A DNA stretch of 37,716 nucleotides from Salibacteraceae bacterium (GCA_030727625.1 JANRBI010000276.1:4789-42504), one strand, 5' to 3'. Numbered from the stretch's first letter, positions 1 to 9,960 are shown. Numbers and translations: made by a program. The notes: generated by a model not told the origin, from the sequence alone.

Positions 1-537
1 GCCGATGCCATTTGCGATGGCGAAGATGTTTACATCATCGGTATCATGGAGCACATTGAGCCTGCTGGAATTCACTCTGGCGATTCTTATGCAGTATTAC
101 CTGCTTTCGACTTGAGTGAAAATGTGATGAACCAAATCAAAGAATTCACTGTTAAAATTGCGGTGGAATTAAAGACTGTTGGTTTGATCAATATTCAGTT
201 CGCAGTAAAAGATGAAAAGGTATTTGTAATCGAGGCCAATCCACGTGCTTCCAGAACAGTTCCATTCATTGCAAAAGCTTACCGCGAGCCATATGTAAAC
301 TATGCAACCAAGGTAATGCTTGGCGAAAAGAAGGTGAAAGACTTTGATTTCAAACCTTTCCAAGAAGGATACGCGATTAAAGTTCCAGTGTTTTCATTTG
401 ATAAATTCCCTAATGTTTCTAAAGAATTAGGACCAGAAATGAAATCGACTGGCGAGTCTATCTATTTCATAAAAGATCTAAAAGATGAGTATTTCAAGAA
501 GGTTTACTCTGAGAGAAACCTTTATTTGTCGCGTTAA
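1..537 (+). CDS. carB: Carbamoyl-phosphate synthase large subunit, C-terminal part (5' truncated by window edge)
   Basis: Frame 1 is open from nt 1 (ADAICDGEDVYIIGIMEHIEPAGIHSGDS...). ATP-grasp motifs VFVIEANPRASRTVPFIAK and LGPEMKSTGE are CarB-typical. Stop at 537. Confidence 0.93.
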   Translation, partial: ADAICDGEDVYIIGIMEHIEPAGIHSGDSYAVLPAFDLSENVMNQIKEFTVKIAVELKTVGLINIQFAVKDEKVFVIEANPRASRTVPFIAKAYREPYVNYATKVMLGEKKVKDFDFKPFQEGYAIKVPVFSFDKFPNVSKELGPEMKSTGESIYFIKDLKDEYFKKVYSERNLYLSR

Positions 538-822
538 ATGGGTTTGATTAGATTTTTAGCAATAGCGCTCATCATATATTCAGTTTTTAGACTGTTTATT
601 AGGTACGTGTTTCCTTGGTTGGCAAAGTATGTCTTGCGCAAAGCTTCGCAGCAAATGCAAGACCAGATGAACCAGCAAGCAAATGGCAATAGCGAACCTA
701 AAGCTGAAAAAATCTATGACAAAGGCAATGTAGAAATCCGCAAAGCAAGCAAGACATCGGGTAACAAGCCATCATCGGCTGGCGATGACGAGTATGTGGA
801 TTTTGAGGAAGTAAAAGACTAG
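538..822 (+). CDS. DUF4834-like small membrane protein
   Basis: ATG directly follows the carB stop. One N-terminal TM segment followed by a charged tail, as in DUF4834 proteins next to carB in Bacteroidota. Confidence 0.7.
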   Translation: MGLIRFLAIALIIYSVFRLFIRYVFPWLAKYVLRKASQQMQDQMNQQANGNSEPKAEKIYDKGNVEIRKASKTSGNKPSSAGDDEYVDFEEVKD

Positions 823-830
823 TAAAAAGG

Positions 831-872
831 GTGTTTTGAGCGAATGAATCAATGCGTTTAAAACACTATTTT
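831..872 (+). terminator. Candidate intrinsic terminator after carB-DUF4834
   Basis: GTGTTTTGAGCG (831-842) pairs with CGTTTAAAACAC (855-866): 12 bp in RNA with two G-U pairs, 12-nt loop, followed by TATTTT. Confidence 0.5.
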
Positions 873-895
873 GCGCGGCAAAGAACTCACCATCT

Positions 896-1693
896 ATGGC
901 GTTTGAATTCCACAAAGACAAGGAACGATATTTTAACATGCAGTATGAAACTACCAAACAGTTCATATTGCCCATCATTGAAAAACACGCCAAACTCAAT
1001 TCAGACTATCGCGTATTAGAAATAGGCTGTGCCGAAGCGGGTGTATTAAAAGCTTTTACCGATTTCAACTGCACTTGTTTAGGAGTAGAACTTGCATCTA
1101 ACCGCCTAGAAACTGCCCGATATTTCATGAAGAACGAAATGGACAAAGGGCTAATCTCGTTTATGGATAGAAACATCCATGATGTGGATACGGACAAAGA
1201 TCTCGATGGCAAATTTGACTTGGTAATACTGAAAGATGTTATCGAGCACATACACGATCAACGAGCCTTTGTGATGAAATTGAAAGATTTCTTAAAGCCA
1301 AAAGGTTTGATTTTTTACGCATTTCCGCCATGGTATATGCCTTTTGGCGGTCATCAACAAGTTGCTCAGGGCAAAATCACTTCTAAGCTGCCTTATTACC
1401 ACTTGCTGCCAATGCCTCTTTACAAAGGTTTTTTGAAAGCATTTGGTGAACCACAGCTGAAAATTGACAATTTGGTAGAAATAAAACAAACAGGTATTTC
1501 AATAGAACGATTTGAAAAGTTGGTTAAAACATCTGATTTTTCTATTGTTGAACGGGTTCACTACCTGTTTAACCCTATCTATAAATACAAATTTGGACTC
1601 ACGCCTAAAGAGCAGTACAGCGCAATAAAAGCCATTCCATTCTTTCGAAATTTCTTTACCACAGGAGTGTACTATCTCACAAAAATGAACTAA
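896..1693 (+). CDS. Class I SAM-dependent methyltransferase
   Basis: Motif I VLEIGCAEAGVLKAF and later FDLVILKDVIEHIHD, typical of Methyltransf_11/23. Confidence 0.8.
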   Translation: MAFEFHKDKERYFNMQYETTKQFILPIIEKHAKLNSDYRVLEIGCAEAGVLKAFTDFNCTCLGVELASNRLETARYFMKNEMDKGLISFMDRNIHDVDTDKDLDGKFDLVILKDVIEHIHDQRAFVMKLKDFLKPKGLIFYAFPPWYMPFGGHQQVAQGKITSKLPYYHLLPMPLYKGFLKAFGEPQLKIDNLVEIKQTGISIERFEKLVKTSDFSIVERVHYLFNPIYKYKFGLTPKEQYSAIKAIPFFRNFFTTGVYYLTKMN

Positions 1694-1725
1694 GTAAAAC
1701 GACCTTTACCTTCAACGATATTACC

Positions 1726-4248
1726 ATGAATATTCTTCAAGATAAAAAAACACTTTTCATCCATCTAGGGGCAATAATCGCCATGATTTTGGCTGCAGTT
1801 TTATACTGTTCGCCAGTACTACAAGGTGAGATACTTGCACAAGACGACATTTCAGTTCATAAAGCCGAGTCTAAAGAAACCGCTGACTTTAGAGAAAAAA
1901 CTGGTGAAGAGCCGCTATGGACTTCCAGAGTGTTTAGCGGAATGACCACCTTCAACATCAGCACCATTTTCAAAGGTGATGTGATGGGTTATATTGACGG
2001 AATTAGGAATTGGTTGCCCCAACCTGTTAATACAATCATTATCACCATGCTTGGATTTTACATTTTGCTTATTGCATTTAAAGTAGATCCTTGGCTTGCT
2101 CTAATTGGCGCCATTGGTTATGGTCTTTCATCAAATCTACTTATTTCGCTTTTGGCTGGCCATAATACTAAAGTATTAACCATTGGCTATATGGCCATTG
2201 GTGTGGCCGGATTGTACAAAATGTACAATAAACAATGGCTATCAGGAGCCTTGCTTACTGCTTTGGGTTCTGGTTTAATGCTTAGAGGAAGCCATTATCA
2301 AATCATATTCTATTTTATGTTGATTGGCGCTGCAATAACCATTGTTTACCTAATCGAAGCCATAAAATCAAGAACATTAAAAGACTTTGCTAAAGCATTT
2401 GGAATATTAGCTATTTCGGCAATTATTGGTGTGTTACCAAGTGCCGGAAAAGCATACAACGTTTATAGCCATACCTCTGAAACAATAAGAGGAGGTGAAA
2501 GCAAATTAGATAAAACCGAAGCTGAATCTAACAAATCAAATAAAGGTTTAGACGTAGATTATGCTATGCGCTGGTCTTATGGCAAGCTTGAAACCATGAC
2601 GATGGTGGTACCCTCATTTATGGGTGGAGCATCAGGCGAAGCATTGCCGAGTGATGGAAATGTGGCTGAGGCACTAGGTAAATTTCAAATTTCAAAAAAG
2701 CAGAAGGAGCAAATTATAGAAAGAGCTCCGCTATATACCGGAAGTCAGCCATTCACACTCGGCCCAGTTTACATGGGTGCTGCGTTCATCTTTCTATTTA
2801 TTCTTTCACTTTTCGTAGTAAAAGGGCCAACGCGAAACTGGATTCTTGGAGCACTCGTAATTTCATTGGTTATTTCTTGGGGAAGACATTTTGAAGTAAT
2901 AACAAGTCTATTATTCGAATACTTCCCGCTCTATAACAAATTCAGAACGCCATCTATGGCCCTAGCTATTGCTGGTTTAGTAATCCCAACTTTGGGAATT
3001 ATTGGATTAAATAGAGCCATTAGCAAGTCTTATGATGAGCAAGAGTTTATGAAAGCGTTGAAATACAGCCTTTTCGTTACTGGAGGATTGATGATTATGC
3101 TACTTATATATGGCGTCACCAACGATTGGGTGGGAGCTAATGATGCTAGCATTCAAACACAAAATTCACCTTGGTCTTTTGACGAAGTTTATGATGCATT
3201 AAAAGCAGACAGAAAATCACACTATTTAGGAGATTGGACTTTCAGCGCAATCATCATGCTTATAACTGCGGGCGTTGTGTTTGCAATGAAGAAAAACAAA
3301 CTAAACAACACATTAGCTTATCTTATTTTGGCTTTGTTAATTGGAGGAGATATGGCTCGAGTGAGCAAAAGATATCTCAACAATGATGAGTTTAGCAAAG
3401 AAGTTGATTTCAGCAAGCGATTCGCAGCAACGGCAGCAGATCAAAGTATTTTGAAAGATACCGATCCTCATCACCGAGTAATTAATTTATCGGTAAGCCC
3501 TTGGACTGATGGACTCACTTGCTATCAACATGAAAACGTTGGTGGACACCACGCAGCAAAACTTCAGCGTTATCAAGAACTGATCGAAAACCAATTGTCG
3601 CCTCAAATTCAAAAGCTTCAACAAGGATTGAGACAGCAAGGCGATCGCATCTTTTTAGACCCAACCGCAGCTCGAAGCCTGCCTGTATACAATATGCTTA
3701 ACACAAAGTATTTCATCCTTCAACCCAACAATGCGAATGGATATGCTCAAAACCCTGCTGCATGCGGCAATGCTTGGTTTGTAAGCAACATTCAAAAAGC
3801 GAATACCGCGAGAGAAGAAATGGACGCACTTGGAAACTTTGACCCAAATTCTACTGCTATCGTTTCAACAGAATTTGAAGAGCAGATATACAATTACAAT
3901 TTTGACAAAAGCGTAGATTCAAAAATTGAGCTGAATGTTTTTGAACCAAATAAATTAGTGTACACCACCTCAAACCAAAACGATGGTTTAGCGGTGTTTT
4001 CAGAAGTTTATTACAAAAATGGTTGGGTTGCAACAATTGATAATGAAGAAGCTGAAATAGTGAGAGTGAACTATCTATTACGCGGTCTAAAAGTACCAGC
4101 AGGCACCCACGAAATCGTAATGGAATTCAAACCTAAGAGTTATCCAGTAGGGCAAGGCATTACTTATGCTGGCTCGGCCCTATTTGTGTTATTCTCTGTC
4201 GGCCTAACCTTTCTTTATTTTAGAAAGAACCAAGAAAGCATCGGATAG
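1726..4248 (+). CDS. YfhO-family polytopic membrane protein
   Basis: 840 aa with many TM helices, N-terminal YCSPVLQGEILAQDDI, and a C-terminal soluble segment (VFSEVYYKNGWVATIDNEEAEIVRVNYLLRGLKVPAGTHEIVMEFKP) typical of Bacteroidota YfhO-like proteins. Confidence 0.8.
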   Translation: MNILQDKKTLFIHLGAIIAMILAAVLYCSPVLQGEILAQDDISVHKAESKETADFREKTGEEPLWTSRVFSGMTTFNISTIFKGDVMGYIDGIRNWLPQPVNTIIITMLGFYILLIAFKVDPWLALIGAIGYGLSSNLLISLLAGHNTKVLTIGYMAIGVAGLYKMYNKQWLSGALLTALGSGLMLRGSHYQIIFYFMLIGAAITIVYLIEAIKSRTLKDFAKAFGILAISAIIGVLPSAGKAYNVYSHTSETIRGGESKLDKTEAESNKSNKGLDVDYAMRWSYGKLETMTMVVPSFMGGASGEALPSDGNVAEALGKFQISKKQKEQIIERAPLYTGSQPFTLGPVYMGAAFIFLFILSLFVVKGPTRNWILGALVISLVISWGRHFEVITSLLFEYFPLYNKFRTPSMALAIAGLVIPTLGIIGLNRAISKSYDEQEFMKALKYSLFVTGGLMIMLLIYGVTNDWVGANDASIQTQNSPWSFDEVYDALKADRKSHYLGDWTFSAIIMLITAGVVFAMKKNKLNNTLAYLILALLIGGDMARVSKRYLNNDEFSKEVDFSKRFAATAADQSILKDTDPHHRVINLSVSPWTDGLTCYQHENVGGHHAAKLQRYQELIENQLSPQIQKLQQGLRQQGDRIFLDPTAARSLPVYNMLNTKYFILQPNNANGYAQNPAACGNAWFVSNIQKANTAREEMDALGNFDPNSTAIVSTEFEEQIYNYNFDKSVDSKIELNVFEPNKLVYTTSNQNDGLAVFSEVYYKNGWVATIDNEEAEIVRVNYLLRGLKVPAGTHEIVMEFKPKSYPVGQGITYAGSALFVLFSVGLTFLYFRKNQESIG

Positions 4249-4251
4249 TTA

Positions 4252-5556
4252 ATGGCCAAAACTGCACTCATATTCAGCTATTATTGGCCTCCAGGTTCTG
4301 GCCCGGGAGTGCAACGGTGGCTGAAATTTTGCAAGTATTTACCAGAAAATGATTGGCAACCAATCGTGATCACAGTAGCAAATGGCAGCTACCCAAGTAC
4401 TGACCTTTCGCTTGAAAAAGATATACCTAAGGATATGTTGGTTTACAAAACCAACACCTTTGAACCTTTCGCCATCTATAATGCATTGCGCGGTAAAAAA
4501 GGCAAATCGGTAGAGGTAGCTATGGCAAGTGTAAAAGGCAAGCAAAGTGCTTTTGCAAAACTGAGCAACTACATCCGAAGCAATTTTTTTATTCCTGATG
4601 CACGTGTAGGATGGAATAATTACGCTTACAAAAAAGCTCTTGAAGTAATTGTGCAAGAAAAACCAGATGTGATCATCACTTCAGGTCCGCCACATAGCAC
4701 ACATTTAATTGGCCTGAAACTCAAAGCTGAATTCAACATTCCTTGGATCGCTGATTTTAGAGACCCTTGGACAACGATCTACTACAATCAGTTTTTATTA
4801 CGAACTAAGAAATCTGATGCGAAAGACCTGGCATTGGAAACGAAAACACTAAAAACGGCAGATGCTATCATCACGGCTACGCCAGGCATTACTGAAGATT
4901 TAAAAGCGCGATCTAATCACGTGGTTACCATACCAAATGGATACGATGAATCTGATTTTGAGAATTTAGAGTTTGAGACAATTCAAAAATTCAGGCTAGC
5001 CTACGTTGGCAATTTAAAACCCGTTCAAAACACAAAAACGGTTTGGAAAGTGCTTGGCGATTTGTGTGAAGAAAATCCACTTTTTGCAAAAGCATTCGAA
5101 TTTGAAATCACAGGAAATATTTCGTCCGAAATTGAACATTCGCTCAAAGAAGCTGGCCTAATGAGCAATGTATCGATCAAAGAATTTGTACCTCACAAAA
5201 AAGCCATTTCGAGAATGATGGCTGCTCACGTTCTATTTCTTCCCATACCAATGGATAAAGAAAACAAGAGAATACTAACCGGAAAAATCTTTGAGTATTT
5301 GGCCACGAAAAGGCCTTTATTAGCTGTAGGACCAATAGACGGAAATGCTGCAGCTATTCTCAAAGAATGTGATAAACCGAGCATGCTCGAATATGATAAT
5401 TATGATGGCATCAAAACCCGTATGCTTGAGTTGTTCAATGCCTTTACAGAAGATAATACGCCCGGCCAGGAAGGAAATTTATTGTATACAAACTACAGCA
5501 GAAAAGGAACAACTAAACAGCTGGCTGCTTTATTAAAAGCTGTTGTCAAAGCATGA
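4252..5556 (+). CDS. Glycosyltransferase (GT-B, GT4-like)
   Basis: N-terminal SYYWPPGSGPGVQRWLKF, PDVIITSGPPHSTHLIGLKLK, PWIADFRDPW, and C-terminal nucleotide-sugar region (GKIFEYLATKRPLLAVGP). Confidence 0.85.
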   Translation: MAKTALIFSYYWPPGSGPGVQRWLKFCKYLPENDWQPIVITVANGSYPSTDLSLEKDIPKDMLVYKTNTFEPFAIYNALRGKKGKSVEVAMASVKGKQSAFAKLSNYIRSNFFIPDARVGWNNYAYKKALEVIVQEKPDVIITSGPPHSTHLIGLKLKAEFNIPWIADFRDPWTTIYYNQFLLRTKKSDAKDLALETKTLKTADAIITATPGITEDLKARSNHVVTIPNGYDESDFENLEFETIQKFRLAYVGNLKPVQNTKTVWKVLGDLCEENPLFAKAFEFEITGNISSEIEHSLKEAGLMSNVSIKEFVPHKKAISRMMAAHVLFLPIPMDKENKRILTGKIFEYLATKRPLLAVGPIDGNAAAILKECDKPSMLEYDNYDGIKTRMLELFNAFTEDNTPGQEGNLLYTNYSRKGTTKQLAALLKAVVKA

Positions 5557-6842
5557 GAGTAGCATTGGTTGGCAGTAAACTATTGAGCGTTGCAATGCTC
5601 AATGAGCTAATAGCTCAAAACCATGAGGTGCTTGCAGTCTACACGCGAGATGACGAAGCCGGCATGAAGATTTGGCATCAACAACTTGGACATCCATCTT
5701 TAAAAGAAGAAGCTCAACATCATGAAATTGCGGTGTATGAAGGCATAAATGTGAATTCATCAAAATCGCTAGCATTACTTCAAAGTCTTAATCTAGACAT
5801 CATTTTCTCCTGTTTTTGGAGTGAAATCTTTAGAGAGCCATTGTTGAATATTCCTCGTTACGGAGTTTTTAATTTGCATACCGCTTTACTACCTAATAAC
5901 CAAGGCTCTAGACCTTTGCCTTGGGCAATAATCAAGGGTGAGCCTTTTGCTGGCATCACGCTACACAAAATGATGACCGGGGTAGATAACGGACCCATTG
6001 TGGATCAAAAAGCGGTAGAAATCACCAAGGATGAAACGGCTAAATCGCTTTACGAAAAAATCACAACGGCTGGAATTCAACTTTTTAAAGAATGTTTGCC
6101 CAAATTTGAGAACAACACTTTTCAATTAAAGCTTCAACCAACCAATAAAGCAACTTATCAACCTCGTGGAGAACCTTATGGAGGTCAGCTGAATCCTTAT
6201 TGGGACAACTATAAACAAACTCAATTTAAATCAGCGTTCAATTTTCCGCCTTTTAGGAGTTATAGAAACTATCCTAGAAAAAATGGTCTATTCAGCGTCA
6301 AGGTAATTTTGACTAAAGAAATGGATAAGGAAGTGATGGATGCTATGCAACTACCTAACTTATCGGATTGTGTGATCGATGGAATAGGAAACTCCTTTTT
6401 AAGGAAGCAATTAAAAAGTGATTTTGAGCTAATTAAAGAAAGCTTAATCTTGAAAAACTTGAAACTTGATGCACATCGTATGTATCCAGTTCATGACATT
6501 TTACTTCAGAAAAAAACAGAAGGGGTAAGCTTTACAGAAATTTCTATTAACGAAATTTCTATTCTCGAATCTTCTCAACCATTTCGTTACAAAAACGGGT
6601 TATTAGAAATACCTCACATCAAGATTACCAGCCAAAGTGAGTTTACTGAAGCTTTAAACAATGCAGAAAAAGCTTCGACCCAAACCGAGTACAACGTATT
6701 TCTGCACTTGATGATAGGTGAAAAATCATCCATGCCAAATGAGTTTATCTCTGAAGAATTAAAAAGATTTGATGCCGAAAAAGTAACTTTTCAGCAAGTT
6801 TGCCAACTATTTGATACCGACTATGAAACATTCAGCTCTTGA
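5553..6842 (+). CDS. Formyltransferase-like protein (methionyl-tRNA/sugar formyltransferase fold) with C-terminal extension
   Basis: FNLHTALLPNNQGSRPLPWAIIKGEPFAGITLHKMMTGVDNGPIVDQ matches the formyltransferase core (N-H...D). Starts 4 nt inside the upstream GT gene. Confidence 0.8.
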   Translation: MRVALVGSKLLSVAMLNELIAQNHEVLAVYTRDDEAGMKIWHQQLGHPSLKEEAQHHEIAVYEGINVNSSKSLALLQSLNLDIIFSCFWSEIFREPLLNIPRYGVFNLHTALLPNNQGSRPLPWAIIKGEPFAGITLHKMMTGVDNGPIVDQKAVEITKDETAKSLYEKITTAGIQLFKECLPKFENNTFQLKLQPTNKATYQPRGEPYGGQLNPYWDNYKQTQFKSAFNFPPFRSYRNYPRKNGLFSVKVILTKEMDKEVMDAMQLPNLSDCVIDGIGNSFLRKQLKSDFELIKESLILKNLKLDAHRMYPVHDILLQKKTEGVSFTEISINEISILESSQPFRYKNGLLEIPHIKITSQSEFTEALNNAEKASTQTEYNVFLHLMIGEKSSMPNEFISEELKRFDAEKVTFQQVCQLFDTDYETFSS

Positions 6843-7470
6843 AGCATTTGAAACCGTTCTTGTTCTAGCTCCACATACCGATGATGGCGAACTAGGCTGC
6901 GGAGGCACAATTCACAAGCTCAAGTCGTTGGGCAAAAGAGTTATTTATGTCGCTTTTTCTACTTGTGAAGAATCTGTGCCTGAGGGTTTCGCTCCAGACA
7001 CACTTACTCACGAAGTAAAAGCTGCTACAGCCGAACTTGGCATCCCAAACGAAGACTTGATCATATTAGACTATCGAGTACGTCATTTCCCAGCAAATAG
7101 ACAAGAAATCTTAGAAGATTTGGTTAAACTAAACCGAGAGTTGAAGCCTGATTTGGTCTTTTGTCCTTCTTCTTATGACATACATCAAGACCATGGCACC
7201 ATTAGTATGGAAGCGAAAAGAGCTTTTAAGAACACTACGCTCCTGGGTTACGAATTTATTTGGAACAACTTTCAATTTTCATCACAATGCTTTATAGAGC
7301 TGAACGAAGAAGATATGACAAGAAAAGTGGCTGCGATGGAGCAATATAAATCTCAATCGAAGCGACTTTATGCTAAAGACAAATTGATACGCGGCATTGC
7401 AAATTATAGAGGTTTACAAGCTGGAATTGAATTTGCCGAGGCATTTGAAGTAATACGATGGATAGTTTAA
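6823..7470 (+). CDS. PIG-L/LmbE-family deacetylase
   Basis: VLAPHTDDGELGCGGTI and CPSSYDIHQDHGTISMEA carry the H-x-D-D and H-x-D-H metal-site motifs. The ORF track start is 6811; ATG at 6823 (MKHSALEAF) is the more likely start. Confidence 0.85.
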   Translation: MKHSALEAFETVLVLAPHTDDGELGCGGTIHKLKSLGKRVIYVAFSTCEESVPEGFAPDTLTHEVKAATAELGIPNEDLIILDYRVRHFPANRQEILEDLVKLNRELKPDLVFCPSSYDIHQDHGTISMEAKRAFKNTTLLGYEFIWNNFQFSSQCFIELNEEDMTRKVAAMEQYKSQSKRLYAKDKLIRGIANYRGLQAGIEFAEAFEVIRWIV

Positions 7471-7477
7471 GAAGACC

Positions 7478-8458
7478 ATGCGAAATGTAATTTCAATAGC
7501 TGGCACAGGCAGATCTGGAACCAATATTTTAAAAGAAATATTCGGTCAGCACAGCAAAATCGCCACCCTGCCATTTGAATACAGATTCATGATCGACCCA
7601 AAAGGTATCGTTGACTTTTACCAAAGTTTTACAGCCAACTGGTCGCCATATAAGGCCGATTACAAGATCAAAGAATTGGAAGAGTATCTTCTTTCACTTT
7701 CAGCTTTAAGCGATGAAAAAAGAGAAGAAACCAATCGCATTAAAAGCATCGACCCTAAAGGATTATCATTAACACCTCCGCCCTATTCTGGTTGGGAGCT
7801 TAATGAGTGGATTCCTGGTTATTCTGATTTGGTAAAAACGCTAATAGCCGACTTAACAGAATTTCAATATTCAGCTGTTTGGCCAGGATTAGAGGCCAAT
7901 AAAGCCAACTATCAAATGAGCTTTGCGCCAAAGATTGATAAAGCCACTTTGGCTAAAAAGTTGGAGCTATTTACTGATAAATTATTTGATGCGATTTGCG
8001 AAAAACAAGGCAAATCAATTTACCTAGAAGACAATACACATAACATTCTATTTGCGTCAGACCTAAAAGCGATTATACCAGGCATGAAACTGATTCATGT
8101 GGTTCGCGATCCCAGAGACGTTATTAGTAGCTTGCAACAGCAAAAATGGGCGCCAACAGCACTAGAGCATCTTATTTCATGGTACAAATCGGTGATGGCG
8201 CAATGGGAAGAAGAGAAAGCACGACTTGATAAATCTGATTTTATAGAGGTCAAATTTGAAGATATCCTCGCCAATCCTGAATCAGAAATAAAGAAATTAT
8301 GCGCGTTTGTAAGTATAGATTTTGAACCTGAAATGCTTCAAGTAAAATTAGATAAGCCGAATAACGGCAGGTACAAAAAGAACTTTTCTGAACAAGAAAT
8401 CATTACCCTAAATGTCGACCTAAGCAAATGGCTCAAATTATACGAGTTTAAGAGCTAA
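7478..8458 (+). CDS. Sulfotransferase family protein
   Basis: 5'-phosphosulfate-binding-like loop IAGTGRSGTNIL and 3'-phosphate-binding motif LIHVVRDPRDVISSL. Confidence 0.85.
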   Translation: MRNVISIAGTGRSGTNILKEIFGQHSKIATLPFEYRFMIDPKGIVDFYQSFTANWSPYKADYKIKELEEYLLSLSALSDEKREETNRIKSIDPKGLSLTPPPYSGWELNEWIPGYSDLVKTLIADLTEFQYSAVWPGLEANKANYQMSFAPKIDKATLAKKLELFTDKLFDAICEKQGKSIYLEDNTHNILFASDLKAIIPGMKLIHVVRDPRDVISSLQQQKWAPTALEHLISWYKSVMAQWEEEKARLDKSDFIEVKFEDILANPESEIKKLCAFVSIDFEPEMLQVKLDKPNNGRYKKNFSEQEIITLNVDLSKWLKLYEFKS

Positions 8459-8469
8459 TGAAGAAAGCT

Positions 8470-9960
8470 TTAAAGACGAATATTTACTCGTTTCAATACC
8501 ATTTTCAGCATTTGTCTCAAATCTTCCGAAATAGGAAGATATAGAATACCCAAGGCCATGATCAAAGCTGCAATCATTGATCGAATTGCAACATTAACTA
8601 TCGGATTAAGATTAAAAACGAATAGGTAAAAAATACTCATAAGAGCGCCTAAAAAAAGTAAACCATACAGGTTCTGGATATTAAAAGGCTGCATCTTTAA
8701 TTTCCACCAAACAAAGAACAACAGAATCAAATTATGCAATAACTGCGCAACAGCTGATGCAATGGCGGCACCTGTAATTCCGTATATTGGAATCAGCCAC
8801 AAATTGAGCAAAATAGCTGAAAAAACGAGCGAAAGAGAAATCCAGATTGTATGTCTGTAATATTTACTCACTTGCAAAATTTCCATTGTACTACCCGTTG
8901 CAATAGAAAACAACTTTGATAAACCTATGTAAAGAAGCACCCAAATACCAGCTGCATATTCTTCGCCATTGGGTATAAGCGAGAATAAATCGTGCGCATT
9001 TGACCAAACCACGATAAAAATGAAACCGCCTATGAGCAATTGGTTTAAACTGGTTTTGTGGTAAATTTCTTTAATCTGTTTCCAGTCGTTGTCTTTGAAA
9101 GATTGAGAAATAACCGGAGTTGTAATTTGCGAGAAAGACCGTTTGGGAAGATCAATTACGGTACCCATCTGCATGGCCACGCTGTATATTCCTGTGGCAG
9201 CCAGCCCCGAAAGCGAAGAAAGCATCCAAGTATCAAGTCTTAAAATTACTGCTCCAGTTAATGTATTTGCTGTAACGAATAATCCGAAAACAATGATTTG
9301 ATTCACTTCTATTTTAGTCAGACTGCGATTAAAAGCAATTTTAAAATTACCATCAACAACAAACCCAATAATCATCAAGATGAAAATGGCAGCATGAGCA
9401 GTTAAGAAAAAATAGACTAACCATTCTACTTCTAACTGGAAGTAATAGTAACTTAAAACAGCCGCCCCAAAAAATATCCTGAGCAAAATTGATTCATAAA
9501 AGTTTGGGGTAACAATATCAAGTTCGGAACGATAAAAAGCTCTCAATATTTGGTTACCACCCATTATGAAAATTAGAATTGGAATAAAATCTAAAAATTC
9601 TATTAAAAGCTCTGATTGTGCCTTAAAGCTTGCAATTAAAAATCCTTCACATAATTTATAAATCCCGAGAAAAATTAACGTGCTGATAGATGGTATTAGA
9701 ATAGAATAAAATCGAAAAACAGCCAACTTGGTTTTGTCGTCTAAAAAATATGGAAAGTATCTCACATAAGTATTTGGAACACCGAGCAAAATATATGGTG
9801 AAAGTAGCGCTGCAATATCAATGATCACTCGAACTAAGCCTATTTCTTCGGGACTTAGATATTTCGGATAAACGAATAAGATTAGTACAAATCCAAACGC
9901 CATACCGATATATAGAATGATACTTGAAAAAAAACTTTGTTTTCTAATAATACCCATCAA
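8470..9960 (-). CDS. Polysaccharide flippase (Wzx/MATE-like oligosaccharide exporter)
   Basis: 496 aa, about 12-14 TM helices. N-terminal RKQSFFSSIILYIGMAFGFVLILFVYPKYLSPEEIGLVRVIIDIAALLSPYILLGVPN is typical of the Polysacc_synt family. Confidence 0.85.
   Translation of the reverse strand: MMGIIRKQSFFSSIILYIGMAFGFVLILFVYPKYLSPEEIGLVRVIIDIAALLSPYILLGVPNTYVRYFPYFLDDKTKLAVFRFYSILIPSISTLIFLGIYKLCEGFLIASFKAQSELLIEFLDFIPILIFIMGGNQILRAFYRSELDIVTPNFYESILLRIFFGAAVLSYYYFQLEVEWLVYFFLTAHAAIFILMIIGFVVDGNFKIAFNRSLTKIEVNQIIVFGLFVTANTLTGAVILRLDTWMLSSLSGLAATGIYSVAMQMGTVIDLPKRSFSQITTPVISQSFKDNDWKQIKEIYHKTSLNQLLIGGFIFIVVWSNAHDLFSLIPNGEEYAAGIWVLLYIGLSKLFSIATGSTMEILQVSKYYRHTIWISLSLVFSAILLNLWLIPIYGITGAAIASAVAQLLHNLILLFFVWWKLKMQPFNIQNLYGLLFLGALMSIFYLFVFNLNPIVNVAIRSMIAALIMALGILYLPISEDLRQMLKMVLKRVNIRL

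Noticed and set aside
772-1489. Minus-strand ORFs 772..999, 1006..1251 and 1292..1489
   Set aside because: Antisense shadows of the DUF4834/methyltransferase genes; no recognisable domain or start context.
4339-5536. ORFs 4339..4656 (-) and 5345..5536 (+)
   Set aside because: Lie entirely inside the well-supported glycosyltransferase gene in other frames; low-complexity residue usage without family motifs.
8436-8510. Imperfect stem at the convergent sulfotransferase/flippase ends (TTTAAGAGCT...AGCTTTAAAG)
   Set aside because: Needs a bulge, lacks a T-tract and lies largely in coding sequence; too weak to call a bidirectional terminator.
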